Made by a program: the position numbers and the translations under genes. A stretch of DNA of 64,000 nt from Methylibium sp035762065 (lineage in GTDB: Bacteria > Pseudomonadota > Gammaproteobacteria > Burkholderiales > Burkholderiaceae_C). Of this stretch, positions 33,753 through 42,467 are shown piece after piece (the first letter of the stretch is position 1; every line of letters begins with the position of its first letter). Where the stretch lies: positions 1-64,000 of the forward strand of contig NZ_DASTPW010000010.1 of assembly GCF_035762065.1 (NCBI RefSeq), read 5' to 3'. Below the pieces are notes generated by a model. That model saw nothing but the letters and a program-made list of their open reading frames with translations, was not told the DNA's origin and made no database searches.

Positions 33753-34880
33753 TCACATCGGCACCGCGATCAGCACGCGGTAGACGTCGCCGTCGAGGCC
33801 GGCGCGGAAGTCGCCGGCCACGTCGTGCAGCAGCCGCAGGCGCTCGCGCACGTTGCGCAGGCCGATGCCGTGACCCGGCACAGAGCCGCTGCCGGCGACG
33901 GTGTTGGCGACCAGGATCTCGGCCCGGCCGCGCCGCAGCCGCGTGCGAACGCGCACCGTGCCACCGGCCGGCGCGGGCTCGACGCCGTGCCGCACCGCGT
34001 TCTCAACGAGCGGCTGCAGCAGCAGCGCGGGCAGTCGCGCAGTGTCGGCGGCCGGATCGAGCTCCCACTGCAGTCTGAGCCGGTCGCCGAAGCGCACCTG
34101 CTCGATCGCGAGGTAGCGGCGCGCGAGTTCGACCTCGTCGTGCAGGCTCACCGTCGCCTGCGGCCCGTGTTCGGCGAGCGCGACGCGAAACAGCTCGGCC
34201 AGGTCTTCCAGCACCGCCTCGGCGCGGCGCGGATCGGTGCGCACCAGCGCGATCGCCGAGTTCAGCGTGTTGAACAGGAAATGAGGCCGGATGCGCGACT
34301 GCAGTTCGGCCAGCCGCGCGGTCGTCGCCGCCGGCAAGGCGAGCCGCGCGCGCTGGCGCAGCCACAGGAAGAAGGCTGCGGCCGTCACCGCGCCGCTGCC
34401 AGCGACGGCTGCGATACGCAAGGCGTGCAGCGACGCCGCAGGCCGCGCCTCGCCCCATTGCAAGGCCGACCAGAGCAGCCAGCTCGCGAGGGCGCAGGCC
34501 GCGCCGGCCGTGCCGACGAAGGCCCATTGCCACGCGGCGCCGAGCCCGATCAGCGGCTTCTGGATCGCGCACAGCAGCGCCAGCCACAGCAGCAGCGCCG
34601 GCAGCGCGAAGGCGGTGCCGGCCGCGAACTGCAGCGCCCAGTCGGCTGCATCGGCGACGAAGAAGGCGGCACCCAGCGCGAGCAGCACCTCGATGAACAC
34701 GACCGCGCGCAGCACGACGCCGACGTGGCATACGTCGAAACCGGGCGGCTTCGCGAGCGCCGCAGCGCGGGGCTCGAAGCCCGATTCGCCGCCGAGCCCG
34801 CCGAAGCCGGTCCTCAAGGCCGACGCACGGCCGCTCGCGTTGCGAGACGTCGCTTGCTTCAGGTCGGCAGGTGCGTTCAA
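33753..34880 (-). CDS. Sensor histidine kinase (LytS/AlgZ-like)
   Basis: A membrane histidine kinase of the His_kinase (LytS/YehU) type, partner of the LytTR regulator. Four to five membrane helices occupy the first half (for example VGVVLRAVVFIEVLLALGAAFF). The phosphoacceptor region is LQSRIRPHFLFNTLNSAIALVR, and the ATP-binding site has LQPLVENAVRHG and GHGIGLRNVRERL. The start is uncertain: TTG at 34880 gives 375 residues and a natural MNAPADLK start; GTG at 34979 gives 408 but runs into the argH promoter region. No ATG fits. Confidence 0.88.
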   Translation of the reverse strand: MNAPADLKQATSRNASGRASALRTGFGGLGGESGFEPRAAALAKPPGFDVCHVGVVLRAVVFIEVLLALGAAFFVADAADWALQFAAGTAFALPALLLWLALLCAIQKPLIGLGAAWQWAFVGTAGAACALASWLLWSALQWGEARPAASLHALRIAAVAGSGAVTAAAFFLWLRQRARLALPAATTARLAELQSRIRPHFLFNTLNSAIALVRTDPRRAEAVLEDLAELFRVALAEHGPQATVSLHDEVELARRYLAIEQVRFGDRLRLQWELDPAADTARLPALLLQPLVENAVRHGVEPAPAGGTVRVRTRLRRGRAEILVANTVAGSGSVPGHGIGLRNVRERLRLLHDVAGDFRAGLDGDVYRVLIAVPM

Positions 34881-35056
34881 GGGCGGTCTCGATGCCGGGC
34901 CGGCGCAAAGCCGACTCCTACAATCGATTGTGTCCAAGCGATCGACGCCGCCGCAAGCCGCCGATCCGCTCTTCCCCACCGCCAGTGCCCGATCACGATG
35001 CCTCGTTCACGCCCGAATGCCCGCCACCTTGCCGTGACGCATCGCAGGAGCGCACG

Positions 35057-36451
35057 ATGAGCCAGTTCGACCGCAAGACCGAAGCCTGGTCGGCGCTGTT
35101 CTCCGAGCCGGTGAGCGAGCTCGTGCAGCGCTACACCGCGAGCGTCGGCTTCGACCGCCGCCTGTGGCGCGCCGACATCGAGGGCTCGTTGGCCCACGCC
35201 GAGATGCTCGCCGCGCAACGGCTGATCACCGCCGAGGACCACGCGGCGATCGTGCGCGGCCTGCGGCAGATCGCCGAGGACATCGAGGCCGGCCGCTTCG
35301 AATGGAAGCTCGCGCTCGAGGACGTGCACCTGAACATCGAAGCGCGGCTGACCGCGCTGGTCGGCGATGCCGGCAAGCGGCTGCACACCGGCCGCTCGCG
35401 CAACGACCAGGTCGCCACCGACGTGCGGCTGTGGCTGCGCGGCGAAATCGACGCGATCGGCGCCTTGCTGCTCGCGCTGCAGCGCGCGCTGGTCGAGGTA
35501 GCCGAGCCGAACGCGGAGGTGATCCTGCCGGGCTTCACGCACCTGCAGGTCGCGCAGCCGGTGAGCTTCGGCCACCACCTGCTGGCCTACGTCGAGATGT
35601 TCGCGCGCGATGCGGAGCGCATGGCCGACGTGCGCAAGCGCGTGAACCGGCTGCCGCTCGGGGCCGCGGCCCTGGCCGGCACCAGCTACCCGCTGGACCG
35701 CGACCGGGTCGCCGCGACGCTGGGCTTTGAAGGCCTCTGCCAGAACTCGCTCGACGCCGTCAGCGACCGCGACTTCGCGATCGAGTTCACCGCGGCGGCC
35801 GCGCTGTGCATGGTGCATGTCAGCCGCCTGAGCGAGGAGCTGATCCTGTGGATGAGCCAGAGCTTCGGCTTCATCGACCTGGCCGACCGCTACTGCACCG
35901 GCTCGTCGATCATGCCGCAGAAGAGGAACCCGGACGTCCCGGAACTCGCGCGCGGCAAGACGGGCCGCGTGGTGGGCCACCTGATGGCGCTGGTCACGCT
36001 GATGAAGGGCCAGCCGCTGGCCTACAACAAGGACAACCAGGAGGACAAGGAGCCCTTGTTCGACACGGTCGACACCTTGAAGGACACGCTGCGCATCTTC
36101 GCCGAGCTGGTCGGCGGCATCGTCGTGAAGCCCGAAGCGATGGAGCGTGCCGCGCGCAAGGGCTACGCGACGGCGACCGACCTCGCCGACTACCTGGTGA
36201 AGAAGGGCCTGCCGTTTCGCGACGCGCACGAGATCGTCGCGCACGCGGTCAAGCACGCGATCGGCCAGGGCCTCGATCTCGCCGAGCTGCCGCTCGATGC
36301 GCTGCGCAGCTTCCACCCGTCGATCGAAGCCGACGTGCATGCGGCGCTTTCGCTGCGTGGCTCGCTCGATGCGCGTCAGGTCGTCGGCGGCACCGCGCCG
36401 GCCCAGGTGCGCGCGCAGATCGCTCGGCATCGCGCGCGCCTGGCCGGCTGA
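35057..36451 (+). CDS. argH: Argininosuccinate lyase
   Basis: A 464-residue enzyme of the fumarase/aspartase superfamily that splits argininosuccinate into arginine and fumarate, the last step of arginine synthesis. The signature GSSIMPQKRNPDVPE holds the mobile catalytic loop. HTGRSRNDQVATD and GFTHLQVAQPVSFGHH are also canonical. ATG at 35057 follows AGGAG (35046-35050). A TACAAT -10 element at 34919-34924 lies in the divergent region shared with the histidine kinase; no clear -35 was seen. The longer open frame upstream has no homology. Confidence 0.97.
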   Translation: MSQFDRKTEAWSALFSEPVSELVQRYTASVGFDRRLWRADIEGSLAHAEMLAAQRLITAEDHAAIVRGLRQIAEDIEAGRFEWKLALEDVHLNIEARLTALVGDAGKRLHTGRSRNDQVATDVRLWLRGEIDAIGALLLALQRALVEVAEPNAEVILPGFTHLQVAQPVSFGHHLLAYVEMFARDAERMADVRKRVNRLPLGAAALAGTSYPLDRDRVAATLGFEGLCQNSLDAVSDRDFAIEFTAAAALCMVHVSRLSEELILWMSQSFGFIDLADRYCTGSSIMPQKRNPDVPELARGKTGRVVGHLMALVTLMKGQPLAYNKDNQEDKEPLFDTVDTLKDTLRIFAELVGGIVVKPEAMERAARKGYATATDLADYLVKKGLPFRDAHEIVAHAVKHAIGQGLDLAELPLDALRSFHPSIEADVHAALSLRGSLDARQVVGGTAPAQVRAQIARHRARLAG

Positions 36452-36489
36452 GCTGCATCCGCGCGCCGGCAGCTCGCGTAGAGCCGGCG

Positions 36490-37359
36490 ATGCCCGCAAG
36501 AAGAAGCTTCCTCGCCGCCGGTGGCGGCCTGCTCGGCCTCGGCACGATCGCCGGCTGCTCGCCGCTGGGGACGATCAATGCGCTTGTGCCCGGCGACACG
36601 CACGAGCGCATCGCCGATCGCCGCTACGGCGACGACGAGCGCCAGCGGCTCGACCTCTACCGCCCGCTCGGCCGCGCGCCTGCCGGCGGCTGGCCTGCGG
36701 TGCTGTTCTTCTACGGCGGCTCCTGGAACAGCGGCGCGCGGGCCGACTACCGCTTCGTCGGCGAGGCGCTCGCCTCGCGCGGCATCGTCTGCGGCGTCGC
36801 CGACTACCGGCTCTATCCGCAAGTCGCCTACCCCGATTTCCTGCGCGACTGCGCGAACGCCGCGGCCTGGATCAGCACGGGCGCTGTGCACCTCGGCCTC
36901 GACGCGCGCCGGCTCTACCTGATGGGCCACAGCGCCGGCGCCTACAACGCCGCAATGCTCGCGCTCGACGCGCGCTGGCTCGAAGGTGCGGGGCTGGCGC
37001 CGGCACGCTTCGCCGGCTGGATCGGCCTGGCCGGGCCCTACGACTTCGTACCGATCGGCAACCGCGCCGTGCGTCCTGTGTTCCACCATCCCGACGTGCC
37101 GCGCGAATCGCAGCCGATCGTGCATGCGGACCGGCGCGCGATCCGCAGCTTCCTCGGAGTCGCCGAGACCGACAGCTTCGTGGATCCGCAACGCAACAGC
37201 GCGCGGCTGGCCGAGCACCTGGAGCGCGCCGGGACCGAGGTGACGCTGCGCTGGTACCCACGCGCGAACCACATGACGCTGGCGGGTGCCTTCGCGCGGC
37301 CGCTGCACTGGGTCGCGCCGGTGCTCGACGACGTCGAGGCTTTCGTCAAGCAGGCGTGA
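36490..37359 (+). CDS. Alpha/beta hydrolase, putative lipoprotein (esterase-like)
   Basis: A 289-residue alpha/beta hydrolase related to the BD-FAE/kynurenine formamidase-like esterases. The N-terminus combines a twin Arg (ARRSFLAAGGG) with a lipobox IAGC (Cys23), so it is probably a membrane-anchored lipoprotein. The oxyanion motif is FFYGGSW (74-80), the nucleophile is Ser148 in MGHSAGAY, and a likely catalytic His is in RANHMTLAG. The substrate is unknown. It begins 38 bases after argH and ends one base from the convergent CobD-like gene. Confidence 0.88.
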   Translation: MPARRSFLAAGGGLLGLGTIAGCSPLGTINALVPGDTHERIADRRYGDDERQRLDLYRPLGRAPAGGWPAVLFFYGGSWNSGARADYRFVGEALASRGIVCGVADYRLYPQVAYPDFLRDCANAAAWISTGAVHLGLDARRLYLMGHSAGAYNAAMLALDARWLEGAGLAPARFAGWIGLAGPYDFVPIGNRAVRPVFHHPDVPRESQPIVHADRRAIRSFLGVAETDSFVDPQRNSARLAEHLERAGTEVTLRWYPRANHMTLAGAFARPLHWVAPVLDDVEAFVKQA

Positions 37360-37360
37360 G

Positions 37361-38365
37361 TCAGCCGATCAGGTTGGCCACCGTCAGCAGCGCAAGCAGC
37401 AGCATCCAGAGCACGACCGAGCGCCACACCAGCCCGACGACGCTGCGCAGATGGCCGAACTCCGGCGTGAGGCCGGGCGTCGCCGCGGCAGCGACCGGCG
37501 GCGGCTCGGGCCCTTCCAGCGCGACCGCGACGTCGAAATCCGCCAGCGGCCCGGCCGGCCGCTGCACCTGCGGAGCGCGCCCGCCGAGCCGCACGCCGAC
37601 GGCGCCGGCCGCGGCCGCCAGCACCACGCCGTCGTTCGACGACGGCCACAGCACCGCGTCGCGGCGCCAGCAGGCGATCGCCTCTTCGAAGTCGCCCACG
37701 ACCGCGAAGCCGAAGGCCGTCATCCGCGACGGGATGAAGTCGATGCGCTCGAACATCCGCCGCGCGATCTGCGCCAGCCGCTCGTTGACCGGCACGCCGG
37801 TCGTCGCGCCGCGCTTGGCCCCGTGCCGCGCGACGAAGCCGGCCATCCGGTAGAGCACCGCGCCCGCCGGGCCGAAACCCAGGGTCGCCAGCACGATGAA
37901 CCAGAAGAACACGCCGAACACGTGACGGTGCGCCGCGAGCAGCGATTGCTCGATCACGTGGCGCAGCAACTCGTCGCGCGGCAGATCGGCCGATTCGATG
38001 CGCTGCCATTGCGACAGCAGCCGGCGCGCCTCGATCTCGTCGCCGCGTTCGAGCGCGTCGCGGATGTCGGTGAAGTAGTGGCTGAACTGGCGGAAGCCGA
38101 GCGTCAGGTAGAGCACCGCGGCGTTCCACGCCAGCCCGAGCAGCACGTTGACATGCATCAGCGCGAAGTACACGAGCCACACCGCCACCGCCGGCACCAG
38201 CGTGGCGATCGTCCACACGACCCAGGCGTGATGCTCGCGGCCGGCATCGAAGTTGCGGCCGGTCCAATCGGCCCAGGCGGTCAGCGCGTCCTGGATCGCG
38301 TGGCGACGCGGCAGCGGGCGCAATTGCTCGAGGGCAAGGGCCAGCAGCACGGCGAAGAAGCTCAT
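37361..38365 (-). CDS. CobD/CbiB family membrane protein
   Basis: A 334-residue membrane protein starting MSFFAVLLALALEQLRPLP, with about five hydrophobic segments and the family landmarks WNAAVLYLTLGFRQFSHYF, RDELLRHVIEQSLLAAHRHVFGVFFWF and RIDFIPSRMTAFGFAVVG. Members are distant relatives of adenosylcobinamide-phosphate synthase CobD/CbiB and of AmpE. No other cobalamin gene is present here, and similar orphan copies occur widely in Burkholderiales, so a role in B12 synthesis is doubtful. It is convergent with the esterase gene, one base between the stop codons. Confidence 0.85.
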   Translation of the reverse strand: MSFFAVLLALALEQLRPLPRRHAIQDALTAWADWTGRNFDAGREHHAWVVWTIATLVPAVAVWLVYFALMHVNVLLGLAWNAAVLYLTLGFRQFSHYFTDIRDALERGDEIEARRLLSQWQRIESADLPRDELLRHVIEQSLLAAHRHVFGVFFWFIVLATLGFGPAGAVLYRMAGFVARHGAKRGATTGVPVNERLAQIARRMFERIDFIPSRMTAFGFAVVGDFEEAIACWRRDAVLWPSSNDGVVLAAAAGAVGVRLGGRAPQVQRPAGPLADFDVAVALEGPEPPPVAAAATPGLTPEFGHLRSVVGLVWRSVVLWMLLLALLTVANLIG

Positions 38366-38419
38366 GCGATCGATGATAGCCAGCGCCTTTTGCTCGGCCG
38401 GCGTGGCCGGTGCCGCGGC

Positions 38420-39130
38420 TCAGGCGGCGAGGAAGCGGTAGAGGTTGCGCAGCATCGCCGCGGTCGCGCCCCAGATGAAGTACTCGCGCGCCTCCGTCGA
38501 CTGCCCGGCTTCGCCGGCTTCGGCGACGCGGCGCCACGGCATCGACAGGAACTCGCGCCGGCCGACCGGGGACTCGAAGGCGTGGCGTCGGTGATGCGCC
38601 GGGTTCATCAGGAAGTCCAGCGGGACCTCGAACACTTCGGCGACTTCGAACGGGTCGGGCCGCAGCGTGAAACCCGGCGAGACCAGCGCGACCACCGGCG
38701 TGACCACGAAGTTGGTGACCGTCGTGTAGGTCGGAAGCTCGCCGATCAGCTCGACGTGCTCGCGCGCGAGGCCCACCTCTTCCTCGGCCTCGCGCAGCGC
38801 GGTGTCGGCCGCGCTCGCGTCCTGGGGCTCGCTGCGGCCGCCGGGAAAGCTGATCTGGCCGGCGTGGTCATGCAGGTGATCGGTGCGCAGCGTCAGCAGC
38901 AGCGTCAGGCCGCGCTCGCGCGTCACCAGCGGCAACAGCACGGACGCCGCCGCGGGCTCGCGATCGATCAGCCGGCCGTCGCCGGGGAACTCGACCTGCC
39001 AGGCCGGCTGCGCAAGGAAGCGCGCGCGCAGCGCGCCGGCGGTGAGACGGGCGGGATCGATCGCGAGCAGATCACTATCGGCGCCGGTGACCGGCACCGC
39101 GCGCGGGTCGAGGATCGGAGGGCGCTGCAT
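38420..39130 (-). CDS. Nudix hydrolase, CoA pyrophosphatase-like (NudL family)
   Basis: A 236-residue Nudix protein. The sequence SVLLPLVTRERGLTLLLTLRTDHLHDHAGQISFPGGRSEPQD fits the UPF0035/NudL pattern, in which the LLTxRs...HxGqisFPGG region precedes the Nudix box (TALREAEEEVGL). NudL-type enzymes cleave CoA and acyl-CoA into 3',5'-ADP and phosphopantetheine. The start ATG at 39130 is directly behind the rplS terminator. The C-terminus YFIWGATAAMLRNLYRFL is typical of the family. Confidence 0.92.
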   Translation of the reverse strand: MQRPPILDPRAVPVTGADSDLLAIDPARLTAGALRARFLAQPAWQVEFPGDGRLIDREPAAASVLLPLVTRERGLTLLLTLRTDHLHDHAGQISFPGGRSEPQDASAADTALREAEEEVGLAREHVELIGELPTYTTVTNFVVTPVVALVSPGFTLRPDPFEVAEVFEVPLDFLMNPAHHRRHAFESPVGRREFLSMPWRRVAEAGEAGQSTEAREYFIWGATAAMLRNLYRFLAA

Positions 39131-39151
39131 GCGACGAGCTTATCGAGCCTC

Positions 39152-39184
39152 AAAAAAACGAAGCCGCCCGCAGGCGGCTCGTTC
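39152..39184 (-). terminator. Terminator of the rpsP-rimM-trmD-rplS operon
   Basis: On the minus strand the stem GAGCCGCC, TGCG, GGCGGCTTCG is followed by seven T residues (39158 to 39152), 15 bases after the rplS stop codon. Confidence 0.88.
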
Positions 39185-39198
39185 GAAGCAGCGCCTCG

Positions 39199-39552
39199 TC
39201 AGGCCAGCTTTTCCTTGATCCGAGCCGACTTGCCGCTGCGCTGACGCAGGTAGTACAGCTTCGCGCGGCGCACGTCGCCACGGCGCTTGACCTCGATCGA
39301 CGCGATCAGCGGGCTGTAGAGCTGGAAGGTGCGCTCGACGCCTTCGCCGCTGGAGATCTTGCGCACCGTGAAGCCGCTGTTGAGGCCGCGATTGCGCTTG
39401 GCGATCACCACGCCTTCGTAGGCCTGCAGGCGCTTGCGGGTGCCTTCGACGACCTTGATGCTCACGATCACCGTGTCGCCCGGCGCGAACGGCGGGAAGG
39501 TCTTGCCGAGTCGAGCGATTTCTTCCTGCTCGAGCGTCTGGATCAGATTCAT
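39199..39552 (-). CDS. rplS: 50S ribosomal protein L19
   Basis: A 117-residue L19 that sits at the 30S-50S interface. The N-terminus MNLIQTLEQEEIARLGKTFP and the signature IASIEVKRRGDVRRAKLYYLRQRSGKSARIKEK are typical. It is the last gene of the rpsP-rimM-trmD-rplS operon, 100 bases after trmD, a wider gap than the others and the usual site of differential expression. It is followed by a terminator. Confidence 0.98.
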   Translation of the reverse strand: MNLIQTLEQEEIARLGKTFPPFAPGDTVIVSIKVVEGTRKRLQAYEGVVIAKRNRGLNSGFTVRKISSGEGVERTFQLYSPLIASIEVKRRGDVRRAKLYYLRQRSGKSARIKEKLA

Positions 39553-39652
39553 GGGGACTCCTGCGATCGTGCCGGGCGGTGTTGGAGGAGGAGTTCGGAC
39601 GCGGCGCGCCGAAAGCCGGGCAGAGGATCGAAAAGCCGCGAAGTATAGGTGC

Positions 39653-40408
39653 TCAGCCCTTCGCGGCCGGGACTGCGCTGCGCAGCCAGGCTTCGTCGGC
39701 GCTCGAGAGTCGCCCGGCCGCGCGCGCCGCGGCGATCAGATCCGGCCGCCGGGCCAGCGTCAGCGCGAGCTGCTGCTCCCGGCGCCAGCGGGTGATGTCG
39801 GCGTGGTGGCCCGAGAGCAGCACCGCCGGCACCGCGTCGTCGCCCAGCCGCTCCGGCCGGCTGTAGTGCGGGTGGTCGAACAGGCCGTCGGCGAAGCTGT
39901 CGCGCTGGTGCGAGGCCGCGTCGTTGAGCACGCCCGGCTGGAGACGCGCGACGGCATCGAGCAGCGCCAGCGCCGCCGGCTCACCGCCCGACAGCACGAA
40001 GTCGCCGAGGCTCAGCTCCTCGTCGACGTGCCGGTCGATGAAGCGCTGGTCGACGCCTTCGTAGCGGCCGCAGACCAGCACCGCGCCGTCGCCCTGCGCC
40101 AGCTCGCCGACGCGCCGCTGATCGAGCCGCGCCCCGGTCGGGCTGAACAGGATCACCGGTGCCGGCTTCGACCGGGCCGCCTGTGCCGCGGCAAGCGCGC
40201 GCGCAAGCGGCTCGACCAGCATCACCATGCCGGGCCCGCCGCCGTATGCGCGGTCATCGACGCGGCGGTAGGCGTCGTCCGCGAAGTCGCGCAGCGCCCA
40301 GGGCACGACCTGCACCGGTCCGCCTTCGGCGAACGCACGCCGCGTGACGCCGACCGCCAGCCAGGGTGCGAACAGTTCCGGGAACAGCGTCAGCAAGTCG
40401 AAGCGCAT
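39653..40408 (-). CDS. trmD: tRNA (guanine-N1)-methyltransferase
   Basis: A 251-residue SPOUT-class enzyme that makes m1G37 in tRNAs reading CNN and similar codons, preventing +1 frameshifts. Motifs are MRFDLLTLFPELF, DDRAYGGGPGMVMLVEPL, VLVCGRYEGVDQRFID and the knot loop LSLGDFVLSGGEPAALALLDAVARL. The start ATG at 40408 is five bases after the rimM stop, so the two are coupled. Confidence 0.98.
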   Translation of the reverse strand: MRFDLLTLFPELFAPWLAVGVTRRAFAEGGPVQVVPWALRDFADDAYRRVDDRAYGGGPGMVMLVEPLARALAAAQAARSKPAPVILFSPTGARLDQRRVGELAQGDGAVLVCGRYEGVDQRFIDRHVDEELSLGDFVLSGGEPAALALLDAVARLQPGVLNDAASHQRDSFADGLFDHPHYSRPERLGDDAVPAVLLSGHHADITRWRREQQLALTLARRPDLIAAARAAGRLSSADEAWLRSAVPAAKG

Positions 40409-40413
40409 GGCGC

Positions 40414-40980
40414 TCAGCCTTCGTGCCAGTCGGCGCCCCAGTCGACGACGATGCGGCGCGCCGCGAGGCTGACCTCGTCGACGTAGTGCGCGACGAAGGG
40501 AATCAGCCGCTCGACCCCGTCCTCCGACTCGATGCGCAGCACGCTGTGCGCACCGGTATCCAGCAGGTCGGCGACCCGGCCCAGCACGACGCCCTCGCGA
40601 TTGAGCACCTCGAGGCCGATCAGATCGACCCAGTAGTACTCGTCGGCGTCGGCGGTCGGAAAGCTCGAGCGCGCGACGAACACCCGCCAGCCGCGCAGCG
40701 CCTCGGCGGCGTCGCGGTCCTCGATCTCGCGCGACTGCGCGACGATCACGTCGGCCTGCTCGCGAGCGGAGGTGATGCGCAGCAAGCGGCGGCTTGCGCC
40801 GCGCGCGCCGTCGGGCGGCTGCAGATGCCAGCGGCGCGACGAGAACAGCGCCTGCGGATCCTTCGCGAAGGCCTGCACCTTGATCGCGCCCTTGACGCCC
40901 CAGGCGTCGAGCACGCGGCCGACCTCGATGGCGTCAGCCGGCCAGGCTTCTTCGGCTTCAGCGGCGCCGGGGCCGCTCAT
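40414..40980 (-). CDS. rimM: Ribosome maturation factor RimM
   Basis: A 188-residue 16S rRNA processing factor that binds ribosomal protein S19 and helps mature the 30S head. The N-terminal RimM barrel IEVGRVLDAWGVKGAIKVQAF and the PRC-barrel part EYYWVDLIGLEVLNREG...IPFVAHYVDEVSLAARRIVVDW are clear. An acidic Ala-rich N-terminal tail precedes the domain. The start ATG at 40980 lies 29 bases after rpsP; an upstream open extension is antisense. Confidence 0.96.
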   Translation of the reverse strand: MSGPGAAEAEEAWPADAIEVGRVLDAWGVKGAIKVQAFAKDPQALFSSRRWHLQPPDGARGASRRLLRITSAREQADVIVAQSREIEDRDAAEALRGWRVFVARSSFPTADADEYYWVDLIGLEVLNREGVVLGRVADLLDTGAHSVLRIESEDGVERLIPFVAHYVDEVSLAARRIVVDWGADWHEG

Positions 40981-41009
40981 CACGAGGGCCTCACCGGCGG
41001 GAGGCTCGC

Positions 41010-41291
41010 TCAGGCCGCGGCAGCGGGTGCCGCAGGCGCGGCAGCGAGCTTGGTCTTCGCGTCCTTCACCAGACGCGCGACGGTCGGCGACATCTGCGCG
41101 CCGTGCTGCACCCAGTGATCGACACGATCGAAGGCGACGCGCAGCGGCTCTTCGCCGCCGGTGGCCACCGGGTTGTAGAAGCCCACGCGCTCCAGGAAGC
41201 GGCCGTCGCGGCGGTTGCGCTGCGGGGCGGCGACGATGTTGTAGAAGGGGCGCTTCTTGGAGCCGCCGCGGGCGAGTCGGATGACGACCAT
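41010..41291 (-). CDS. rpsP: 30S ribosomal protein S16
   Basis: A 93-residue S16 beginning MVVIRLARGGSKKRPFYNIVAA, with the conserved GRFLERVGFYNP. The C-terminus ends in an Ala/Pro-rich tail (AAAPAAPAAAA). It is the first gene of the rpsP-rimM-trmD-rplS operon and is divergent from an acetyltransferase gene across 146 bases that should hold the operon promoter. Confidence 0.98.
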   Translation of the reverse strand: MVVIRLARGGSKKRPFYNIVAAPQRNRRDGRFLERVGFYNPVATGGEEPLRVAFDRVDHWVQHGAQMSPTVARLVKDAKTKLAAAPAAPAAAA

Positions 41292-41437
41292 CTGGATTCC
41301 TCGATTCGGTTGGTTGATCGCGCCGAGCCGGGGACACGTGCCGGTGGGTTGGATCGGGGAGTCTCCGGCGCCGTAGATACGCCCCGCATCGAGCAGGACC
41401 GTCGCCGAAAAAGCCGCGGATTATAGACTCGCGCCCC

Positions 41438-41995
41438 ATGCCGGCCACCCCTTCGCCCAGCGCCCGGACCTTGATCCGCCCGAGCCGCGCCGACGACGCC
41501 GAAGCGCTCGCCGCGATCTACGGCTGGCACGTCGAGCACGGCACCGGCACCTTCGAGCTCGAGCGCCCCTCGCCCGACGAGATGGCCCGCCGCCGCGACG
41601 AAGTGCTCGGCCGGGGCCTCCCCTGGCTGGTCGTCGAAGCCGAAGGCCGGGTCCTCGGCTATGCCTACGCGAACTACTTCCGCCCGCGCATGGCCTATCG
41701 GTTCGCGCTGGAGGACTCGATCTACCTCGCGCCCGAGGCGCAGGGCCGTGGCCTCGGCCGGCTGCTGCTGGCCGAGCTGATCGCGCGCTGCGAGGCGCAA
41801 GGCGCGCGCCAGATGCTCGCGGTGATCGGCGACAGCGCGAATGCCGGCTCGATCGGCCTGCACCGCGCGCTCGGCTTCGTCGACGCCGGCGTACTGGCCG
41901 CCAGCGGCTGGAAGTTCGACCGCTGGCTCGACGTGGTGCTGATGCAGCGCGCGCTCGGCCCGGGCGCGTCGACGCCGCCCGGCGATCGCGGATGA
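41438..41995 (+). CDS. GNAT N-acetyltransferase, phosphinothricin acetyltransferase-like
   Basis: A 185-residue GNAT enzyme. IRPSRADDAEALAAIYGWHV at the start, the fingerprint YAYANYFRPRMAYRFALEDSIYL and the acetyl-CoA loop EAQGRGLGRLLL match the PAT/Bar/YncA subfamily, which acetylates phosphinothricin, methionine sulfone and related amino acids. The natural substrate is unknown. A TATAGACT -10-like sequence ends about ten bases before ATG 41438, so the leader is very short or absent. It overlaps the next gene by four bases. Confidence 0.9.
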   Translation: MPATPSPSARTLIRPSRADDAEALAAIYGWHVEHGTGTFELERPSPDEMARRRDEVLGRGLPWLVVEAEGRVLGYAYANYFRPRMAYRFALEDSIYLAPEAQGRGLGRLLLAELIARCEAQGARQMLAVIGDSANAGSIGLHRALGFVDAGVLAASGWKFDRWLDVVLMQRALGPGASTPPGDRG

Positions 41996-42420
41996 GGCCG
42001 CGCCGCTCGAAAACGCTCGCGACCTGGCTCGCCGTGCTGGCCGGCGCGCTTGGTGGGCACCGCTTCTACCTGCACGGCGCGCGCGACGTCGCCGGCTGGG
42101 CCCATGTGCCGGCTGCGCTGCTGGGCGCATGGGGCGTCGCGCGCATGCTGTCGCTCGGCCACGACGACCGCCTCGCCTGGCTGCTGATCCCGCTGCTCGG
42201 CGCGGCGATCAGCGCCGGCATGGTCGCGGCGCTCGTCTACGGCCTGACACCGGACGAACGCTGGAACGCGCGCCACGGCGAGGGCCGCAGCGGCTGGCTC
42301 GCGGTGTTCGGCGTGCTGGCTGCGCTGATCGTCGGCGCGACCGTGCTCATCTCGACGATCGCCTTCGCCAGCCAGCGCTACTTCGAAGCGCAGGGCCTGA
42401 GCGGCACGCTCGGCCAGTAG
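41992..42420 (+). CDS. TM2-domain-like membrane protein
   Basis: A 142-residue membrane protein of unknown function. The N-terminal LAGALGGHRFYLHGARDVAGW matches the TM2 turn (GxHRFYlG), and three further hydrophobic segments follow, with a polar loop around ERWNARHGEG. Its ATG at 41992 overlaps the stop of the acetyltransferase gene (ATGA), indicating coupled translation. No catalytic motif is seen. Confidence 0.75.
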   Translation: MRPRRSKTLATWLAVLAGALGGHRFYLHGARDVAGWAHVPAALLGAWGVARMLSLGHDDRLAWLLIPLLGAAISAGMVAALVYGLTPDERWNARHGEGRSGWLAVFGVLAALIVGATVLISTIAFASQRYFEAQGLSGTLGQ

Positions 42421-42421
42421 C

Positions 42422-42457
42422 GCGGCTCGCGCGGCACCGCAGTGCGGCTCGCGCGGC
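42422..42457. repeat. 14-bp direct repeat in the TM2-matB gap
   Basis: GCGGCTCGCGCGGC at 42422-42435 and again at 42444-42457, with a period of 22 bases. It lies between convergent stop codons. Confidence 0.6.
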
Positions 42458-42467
42458 CGCGGCGGCG

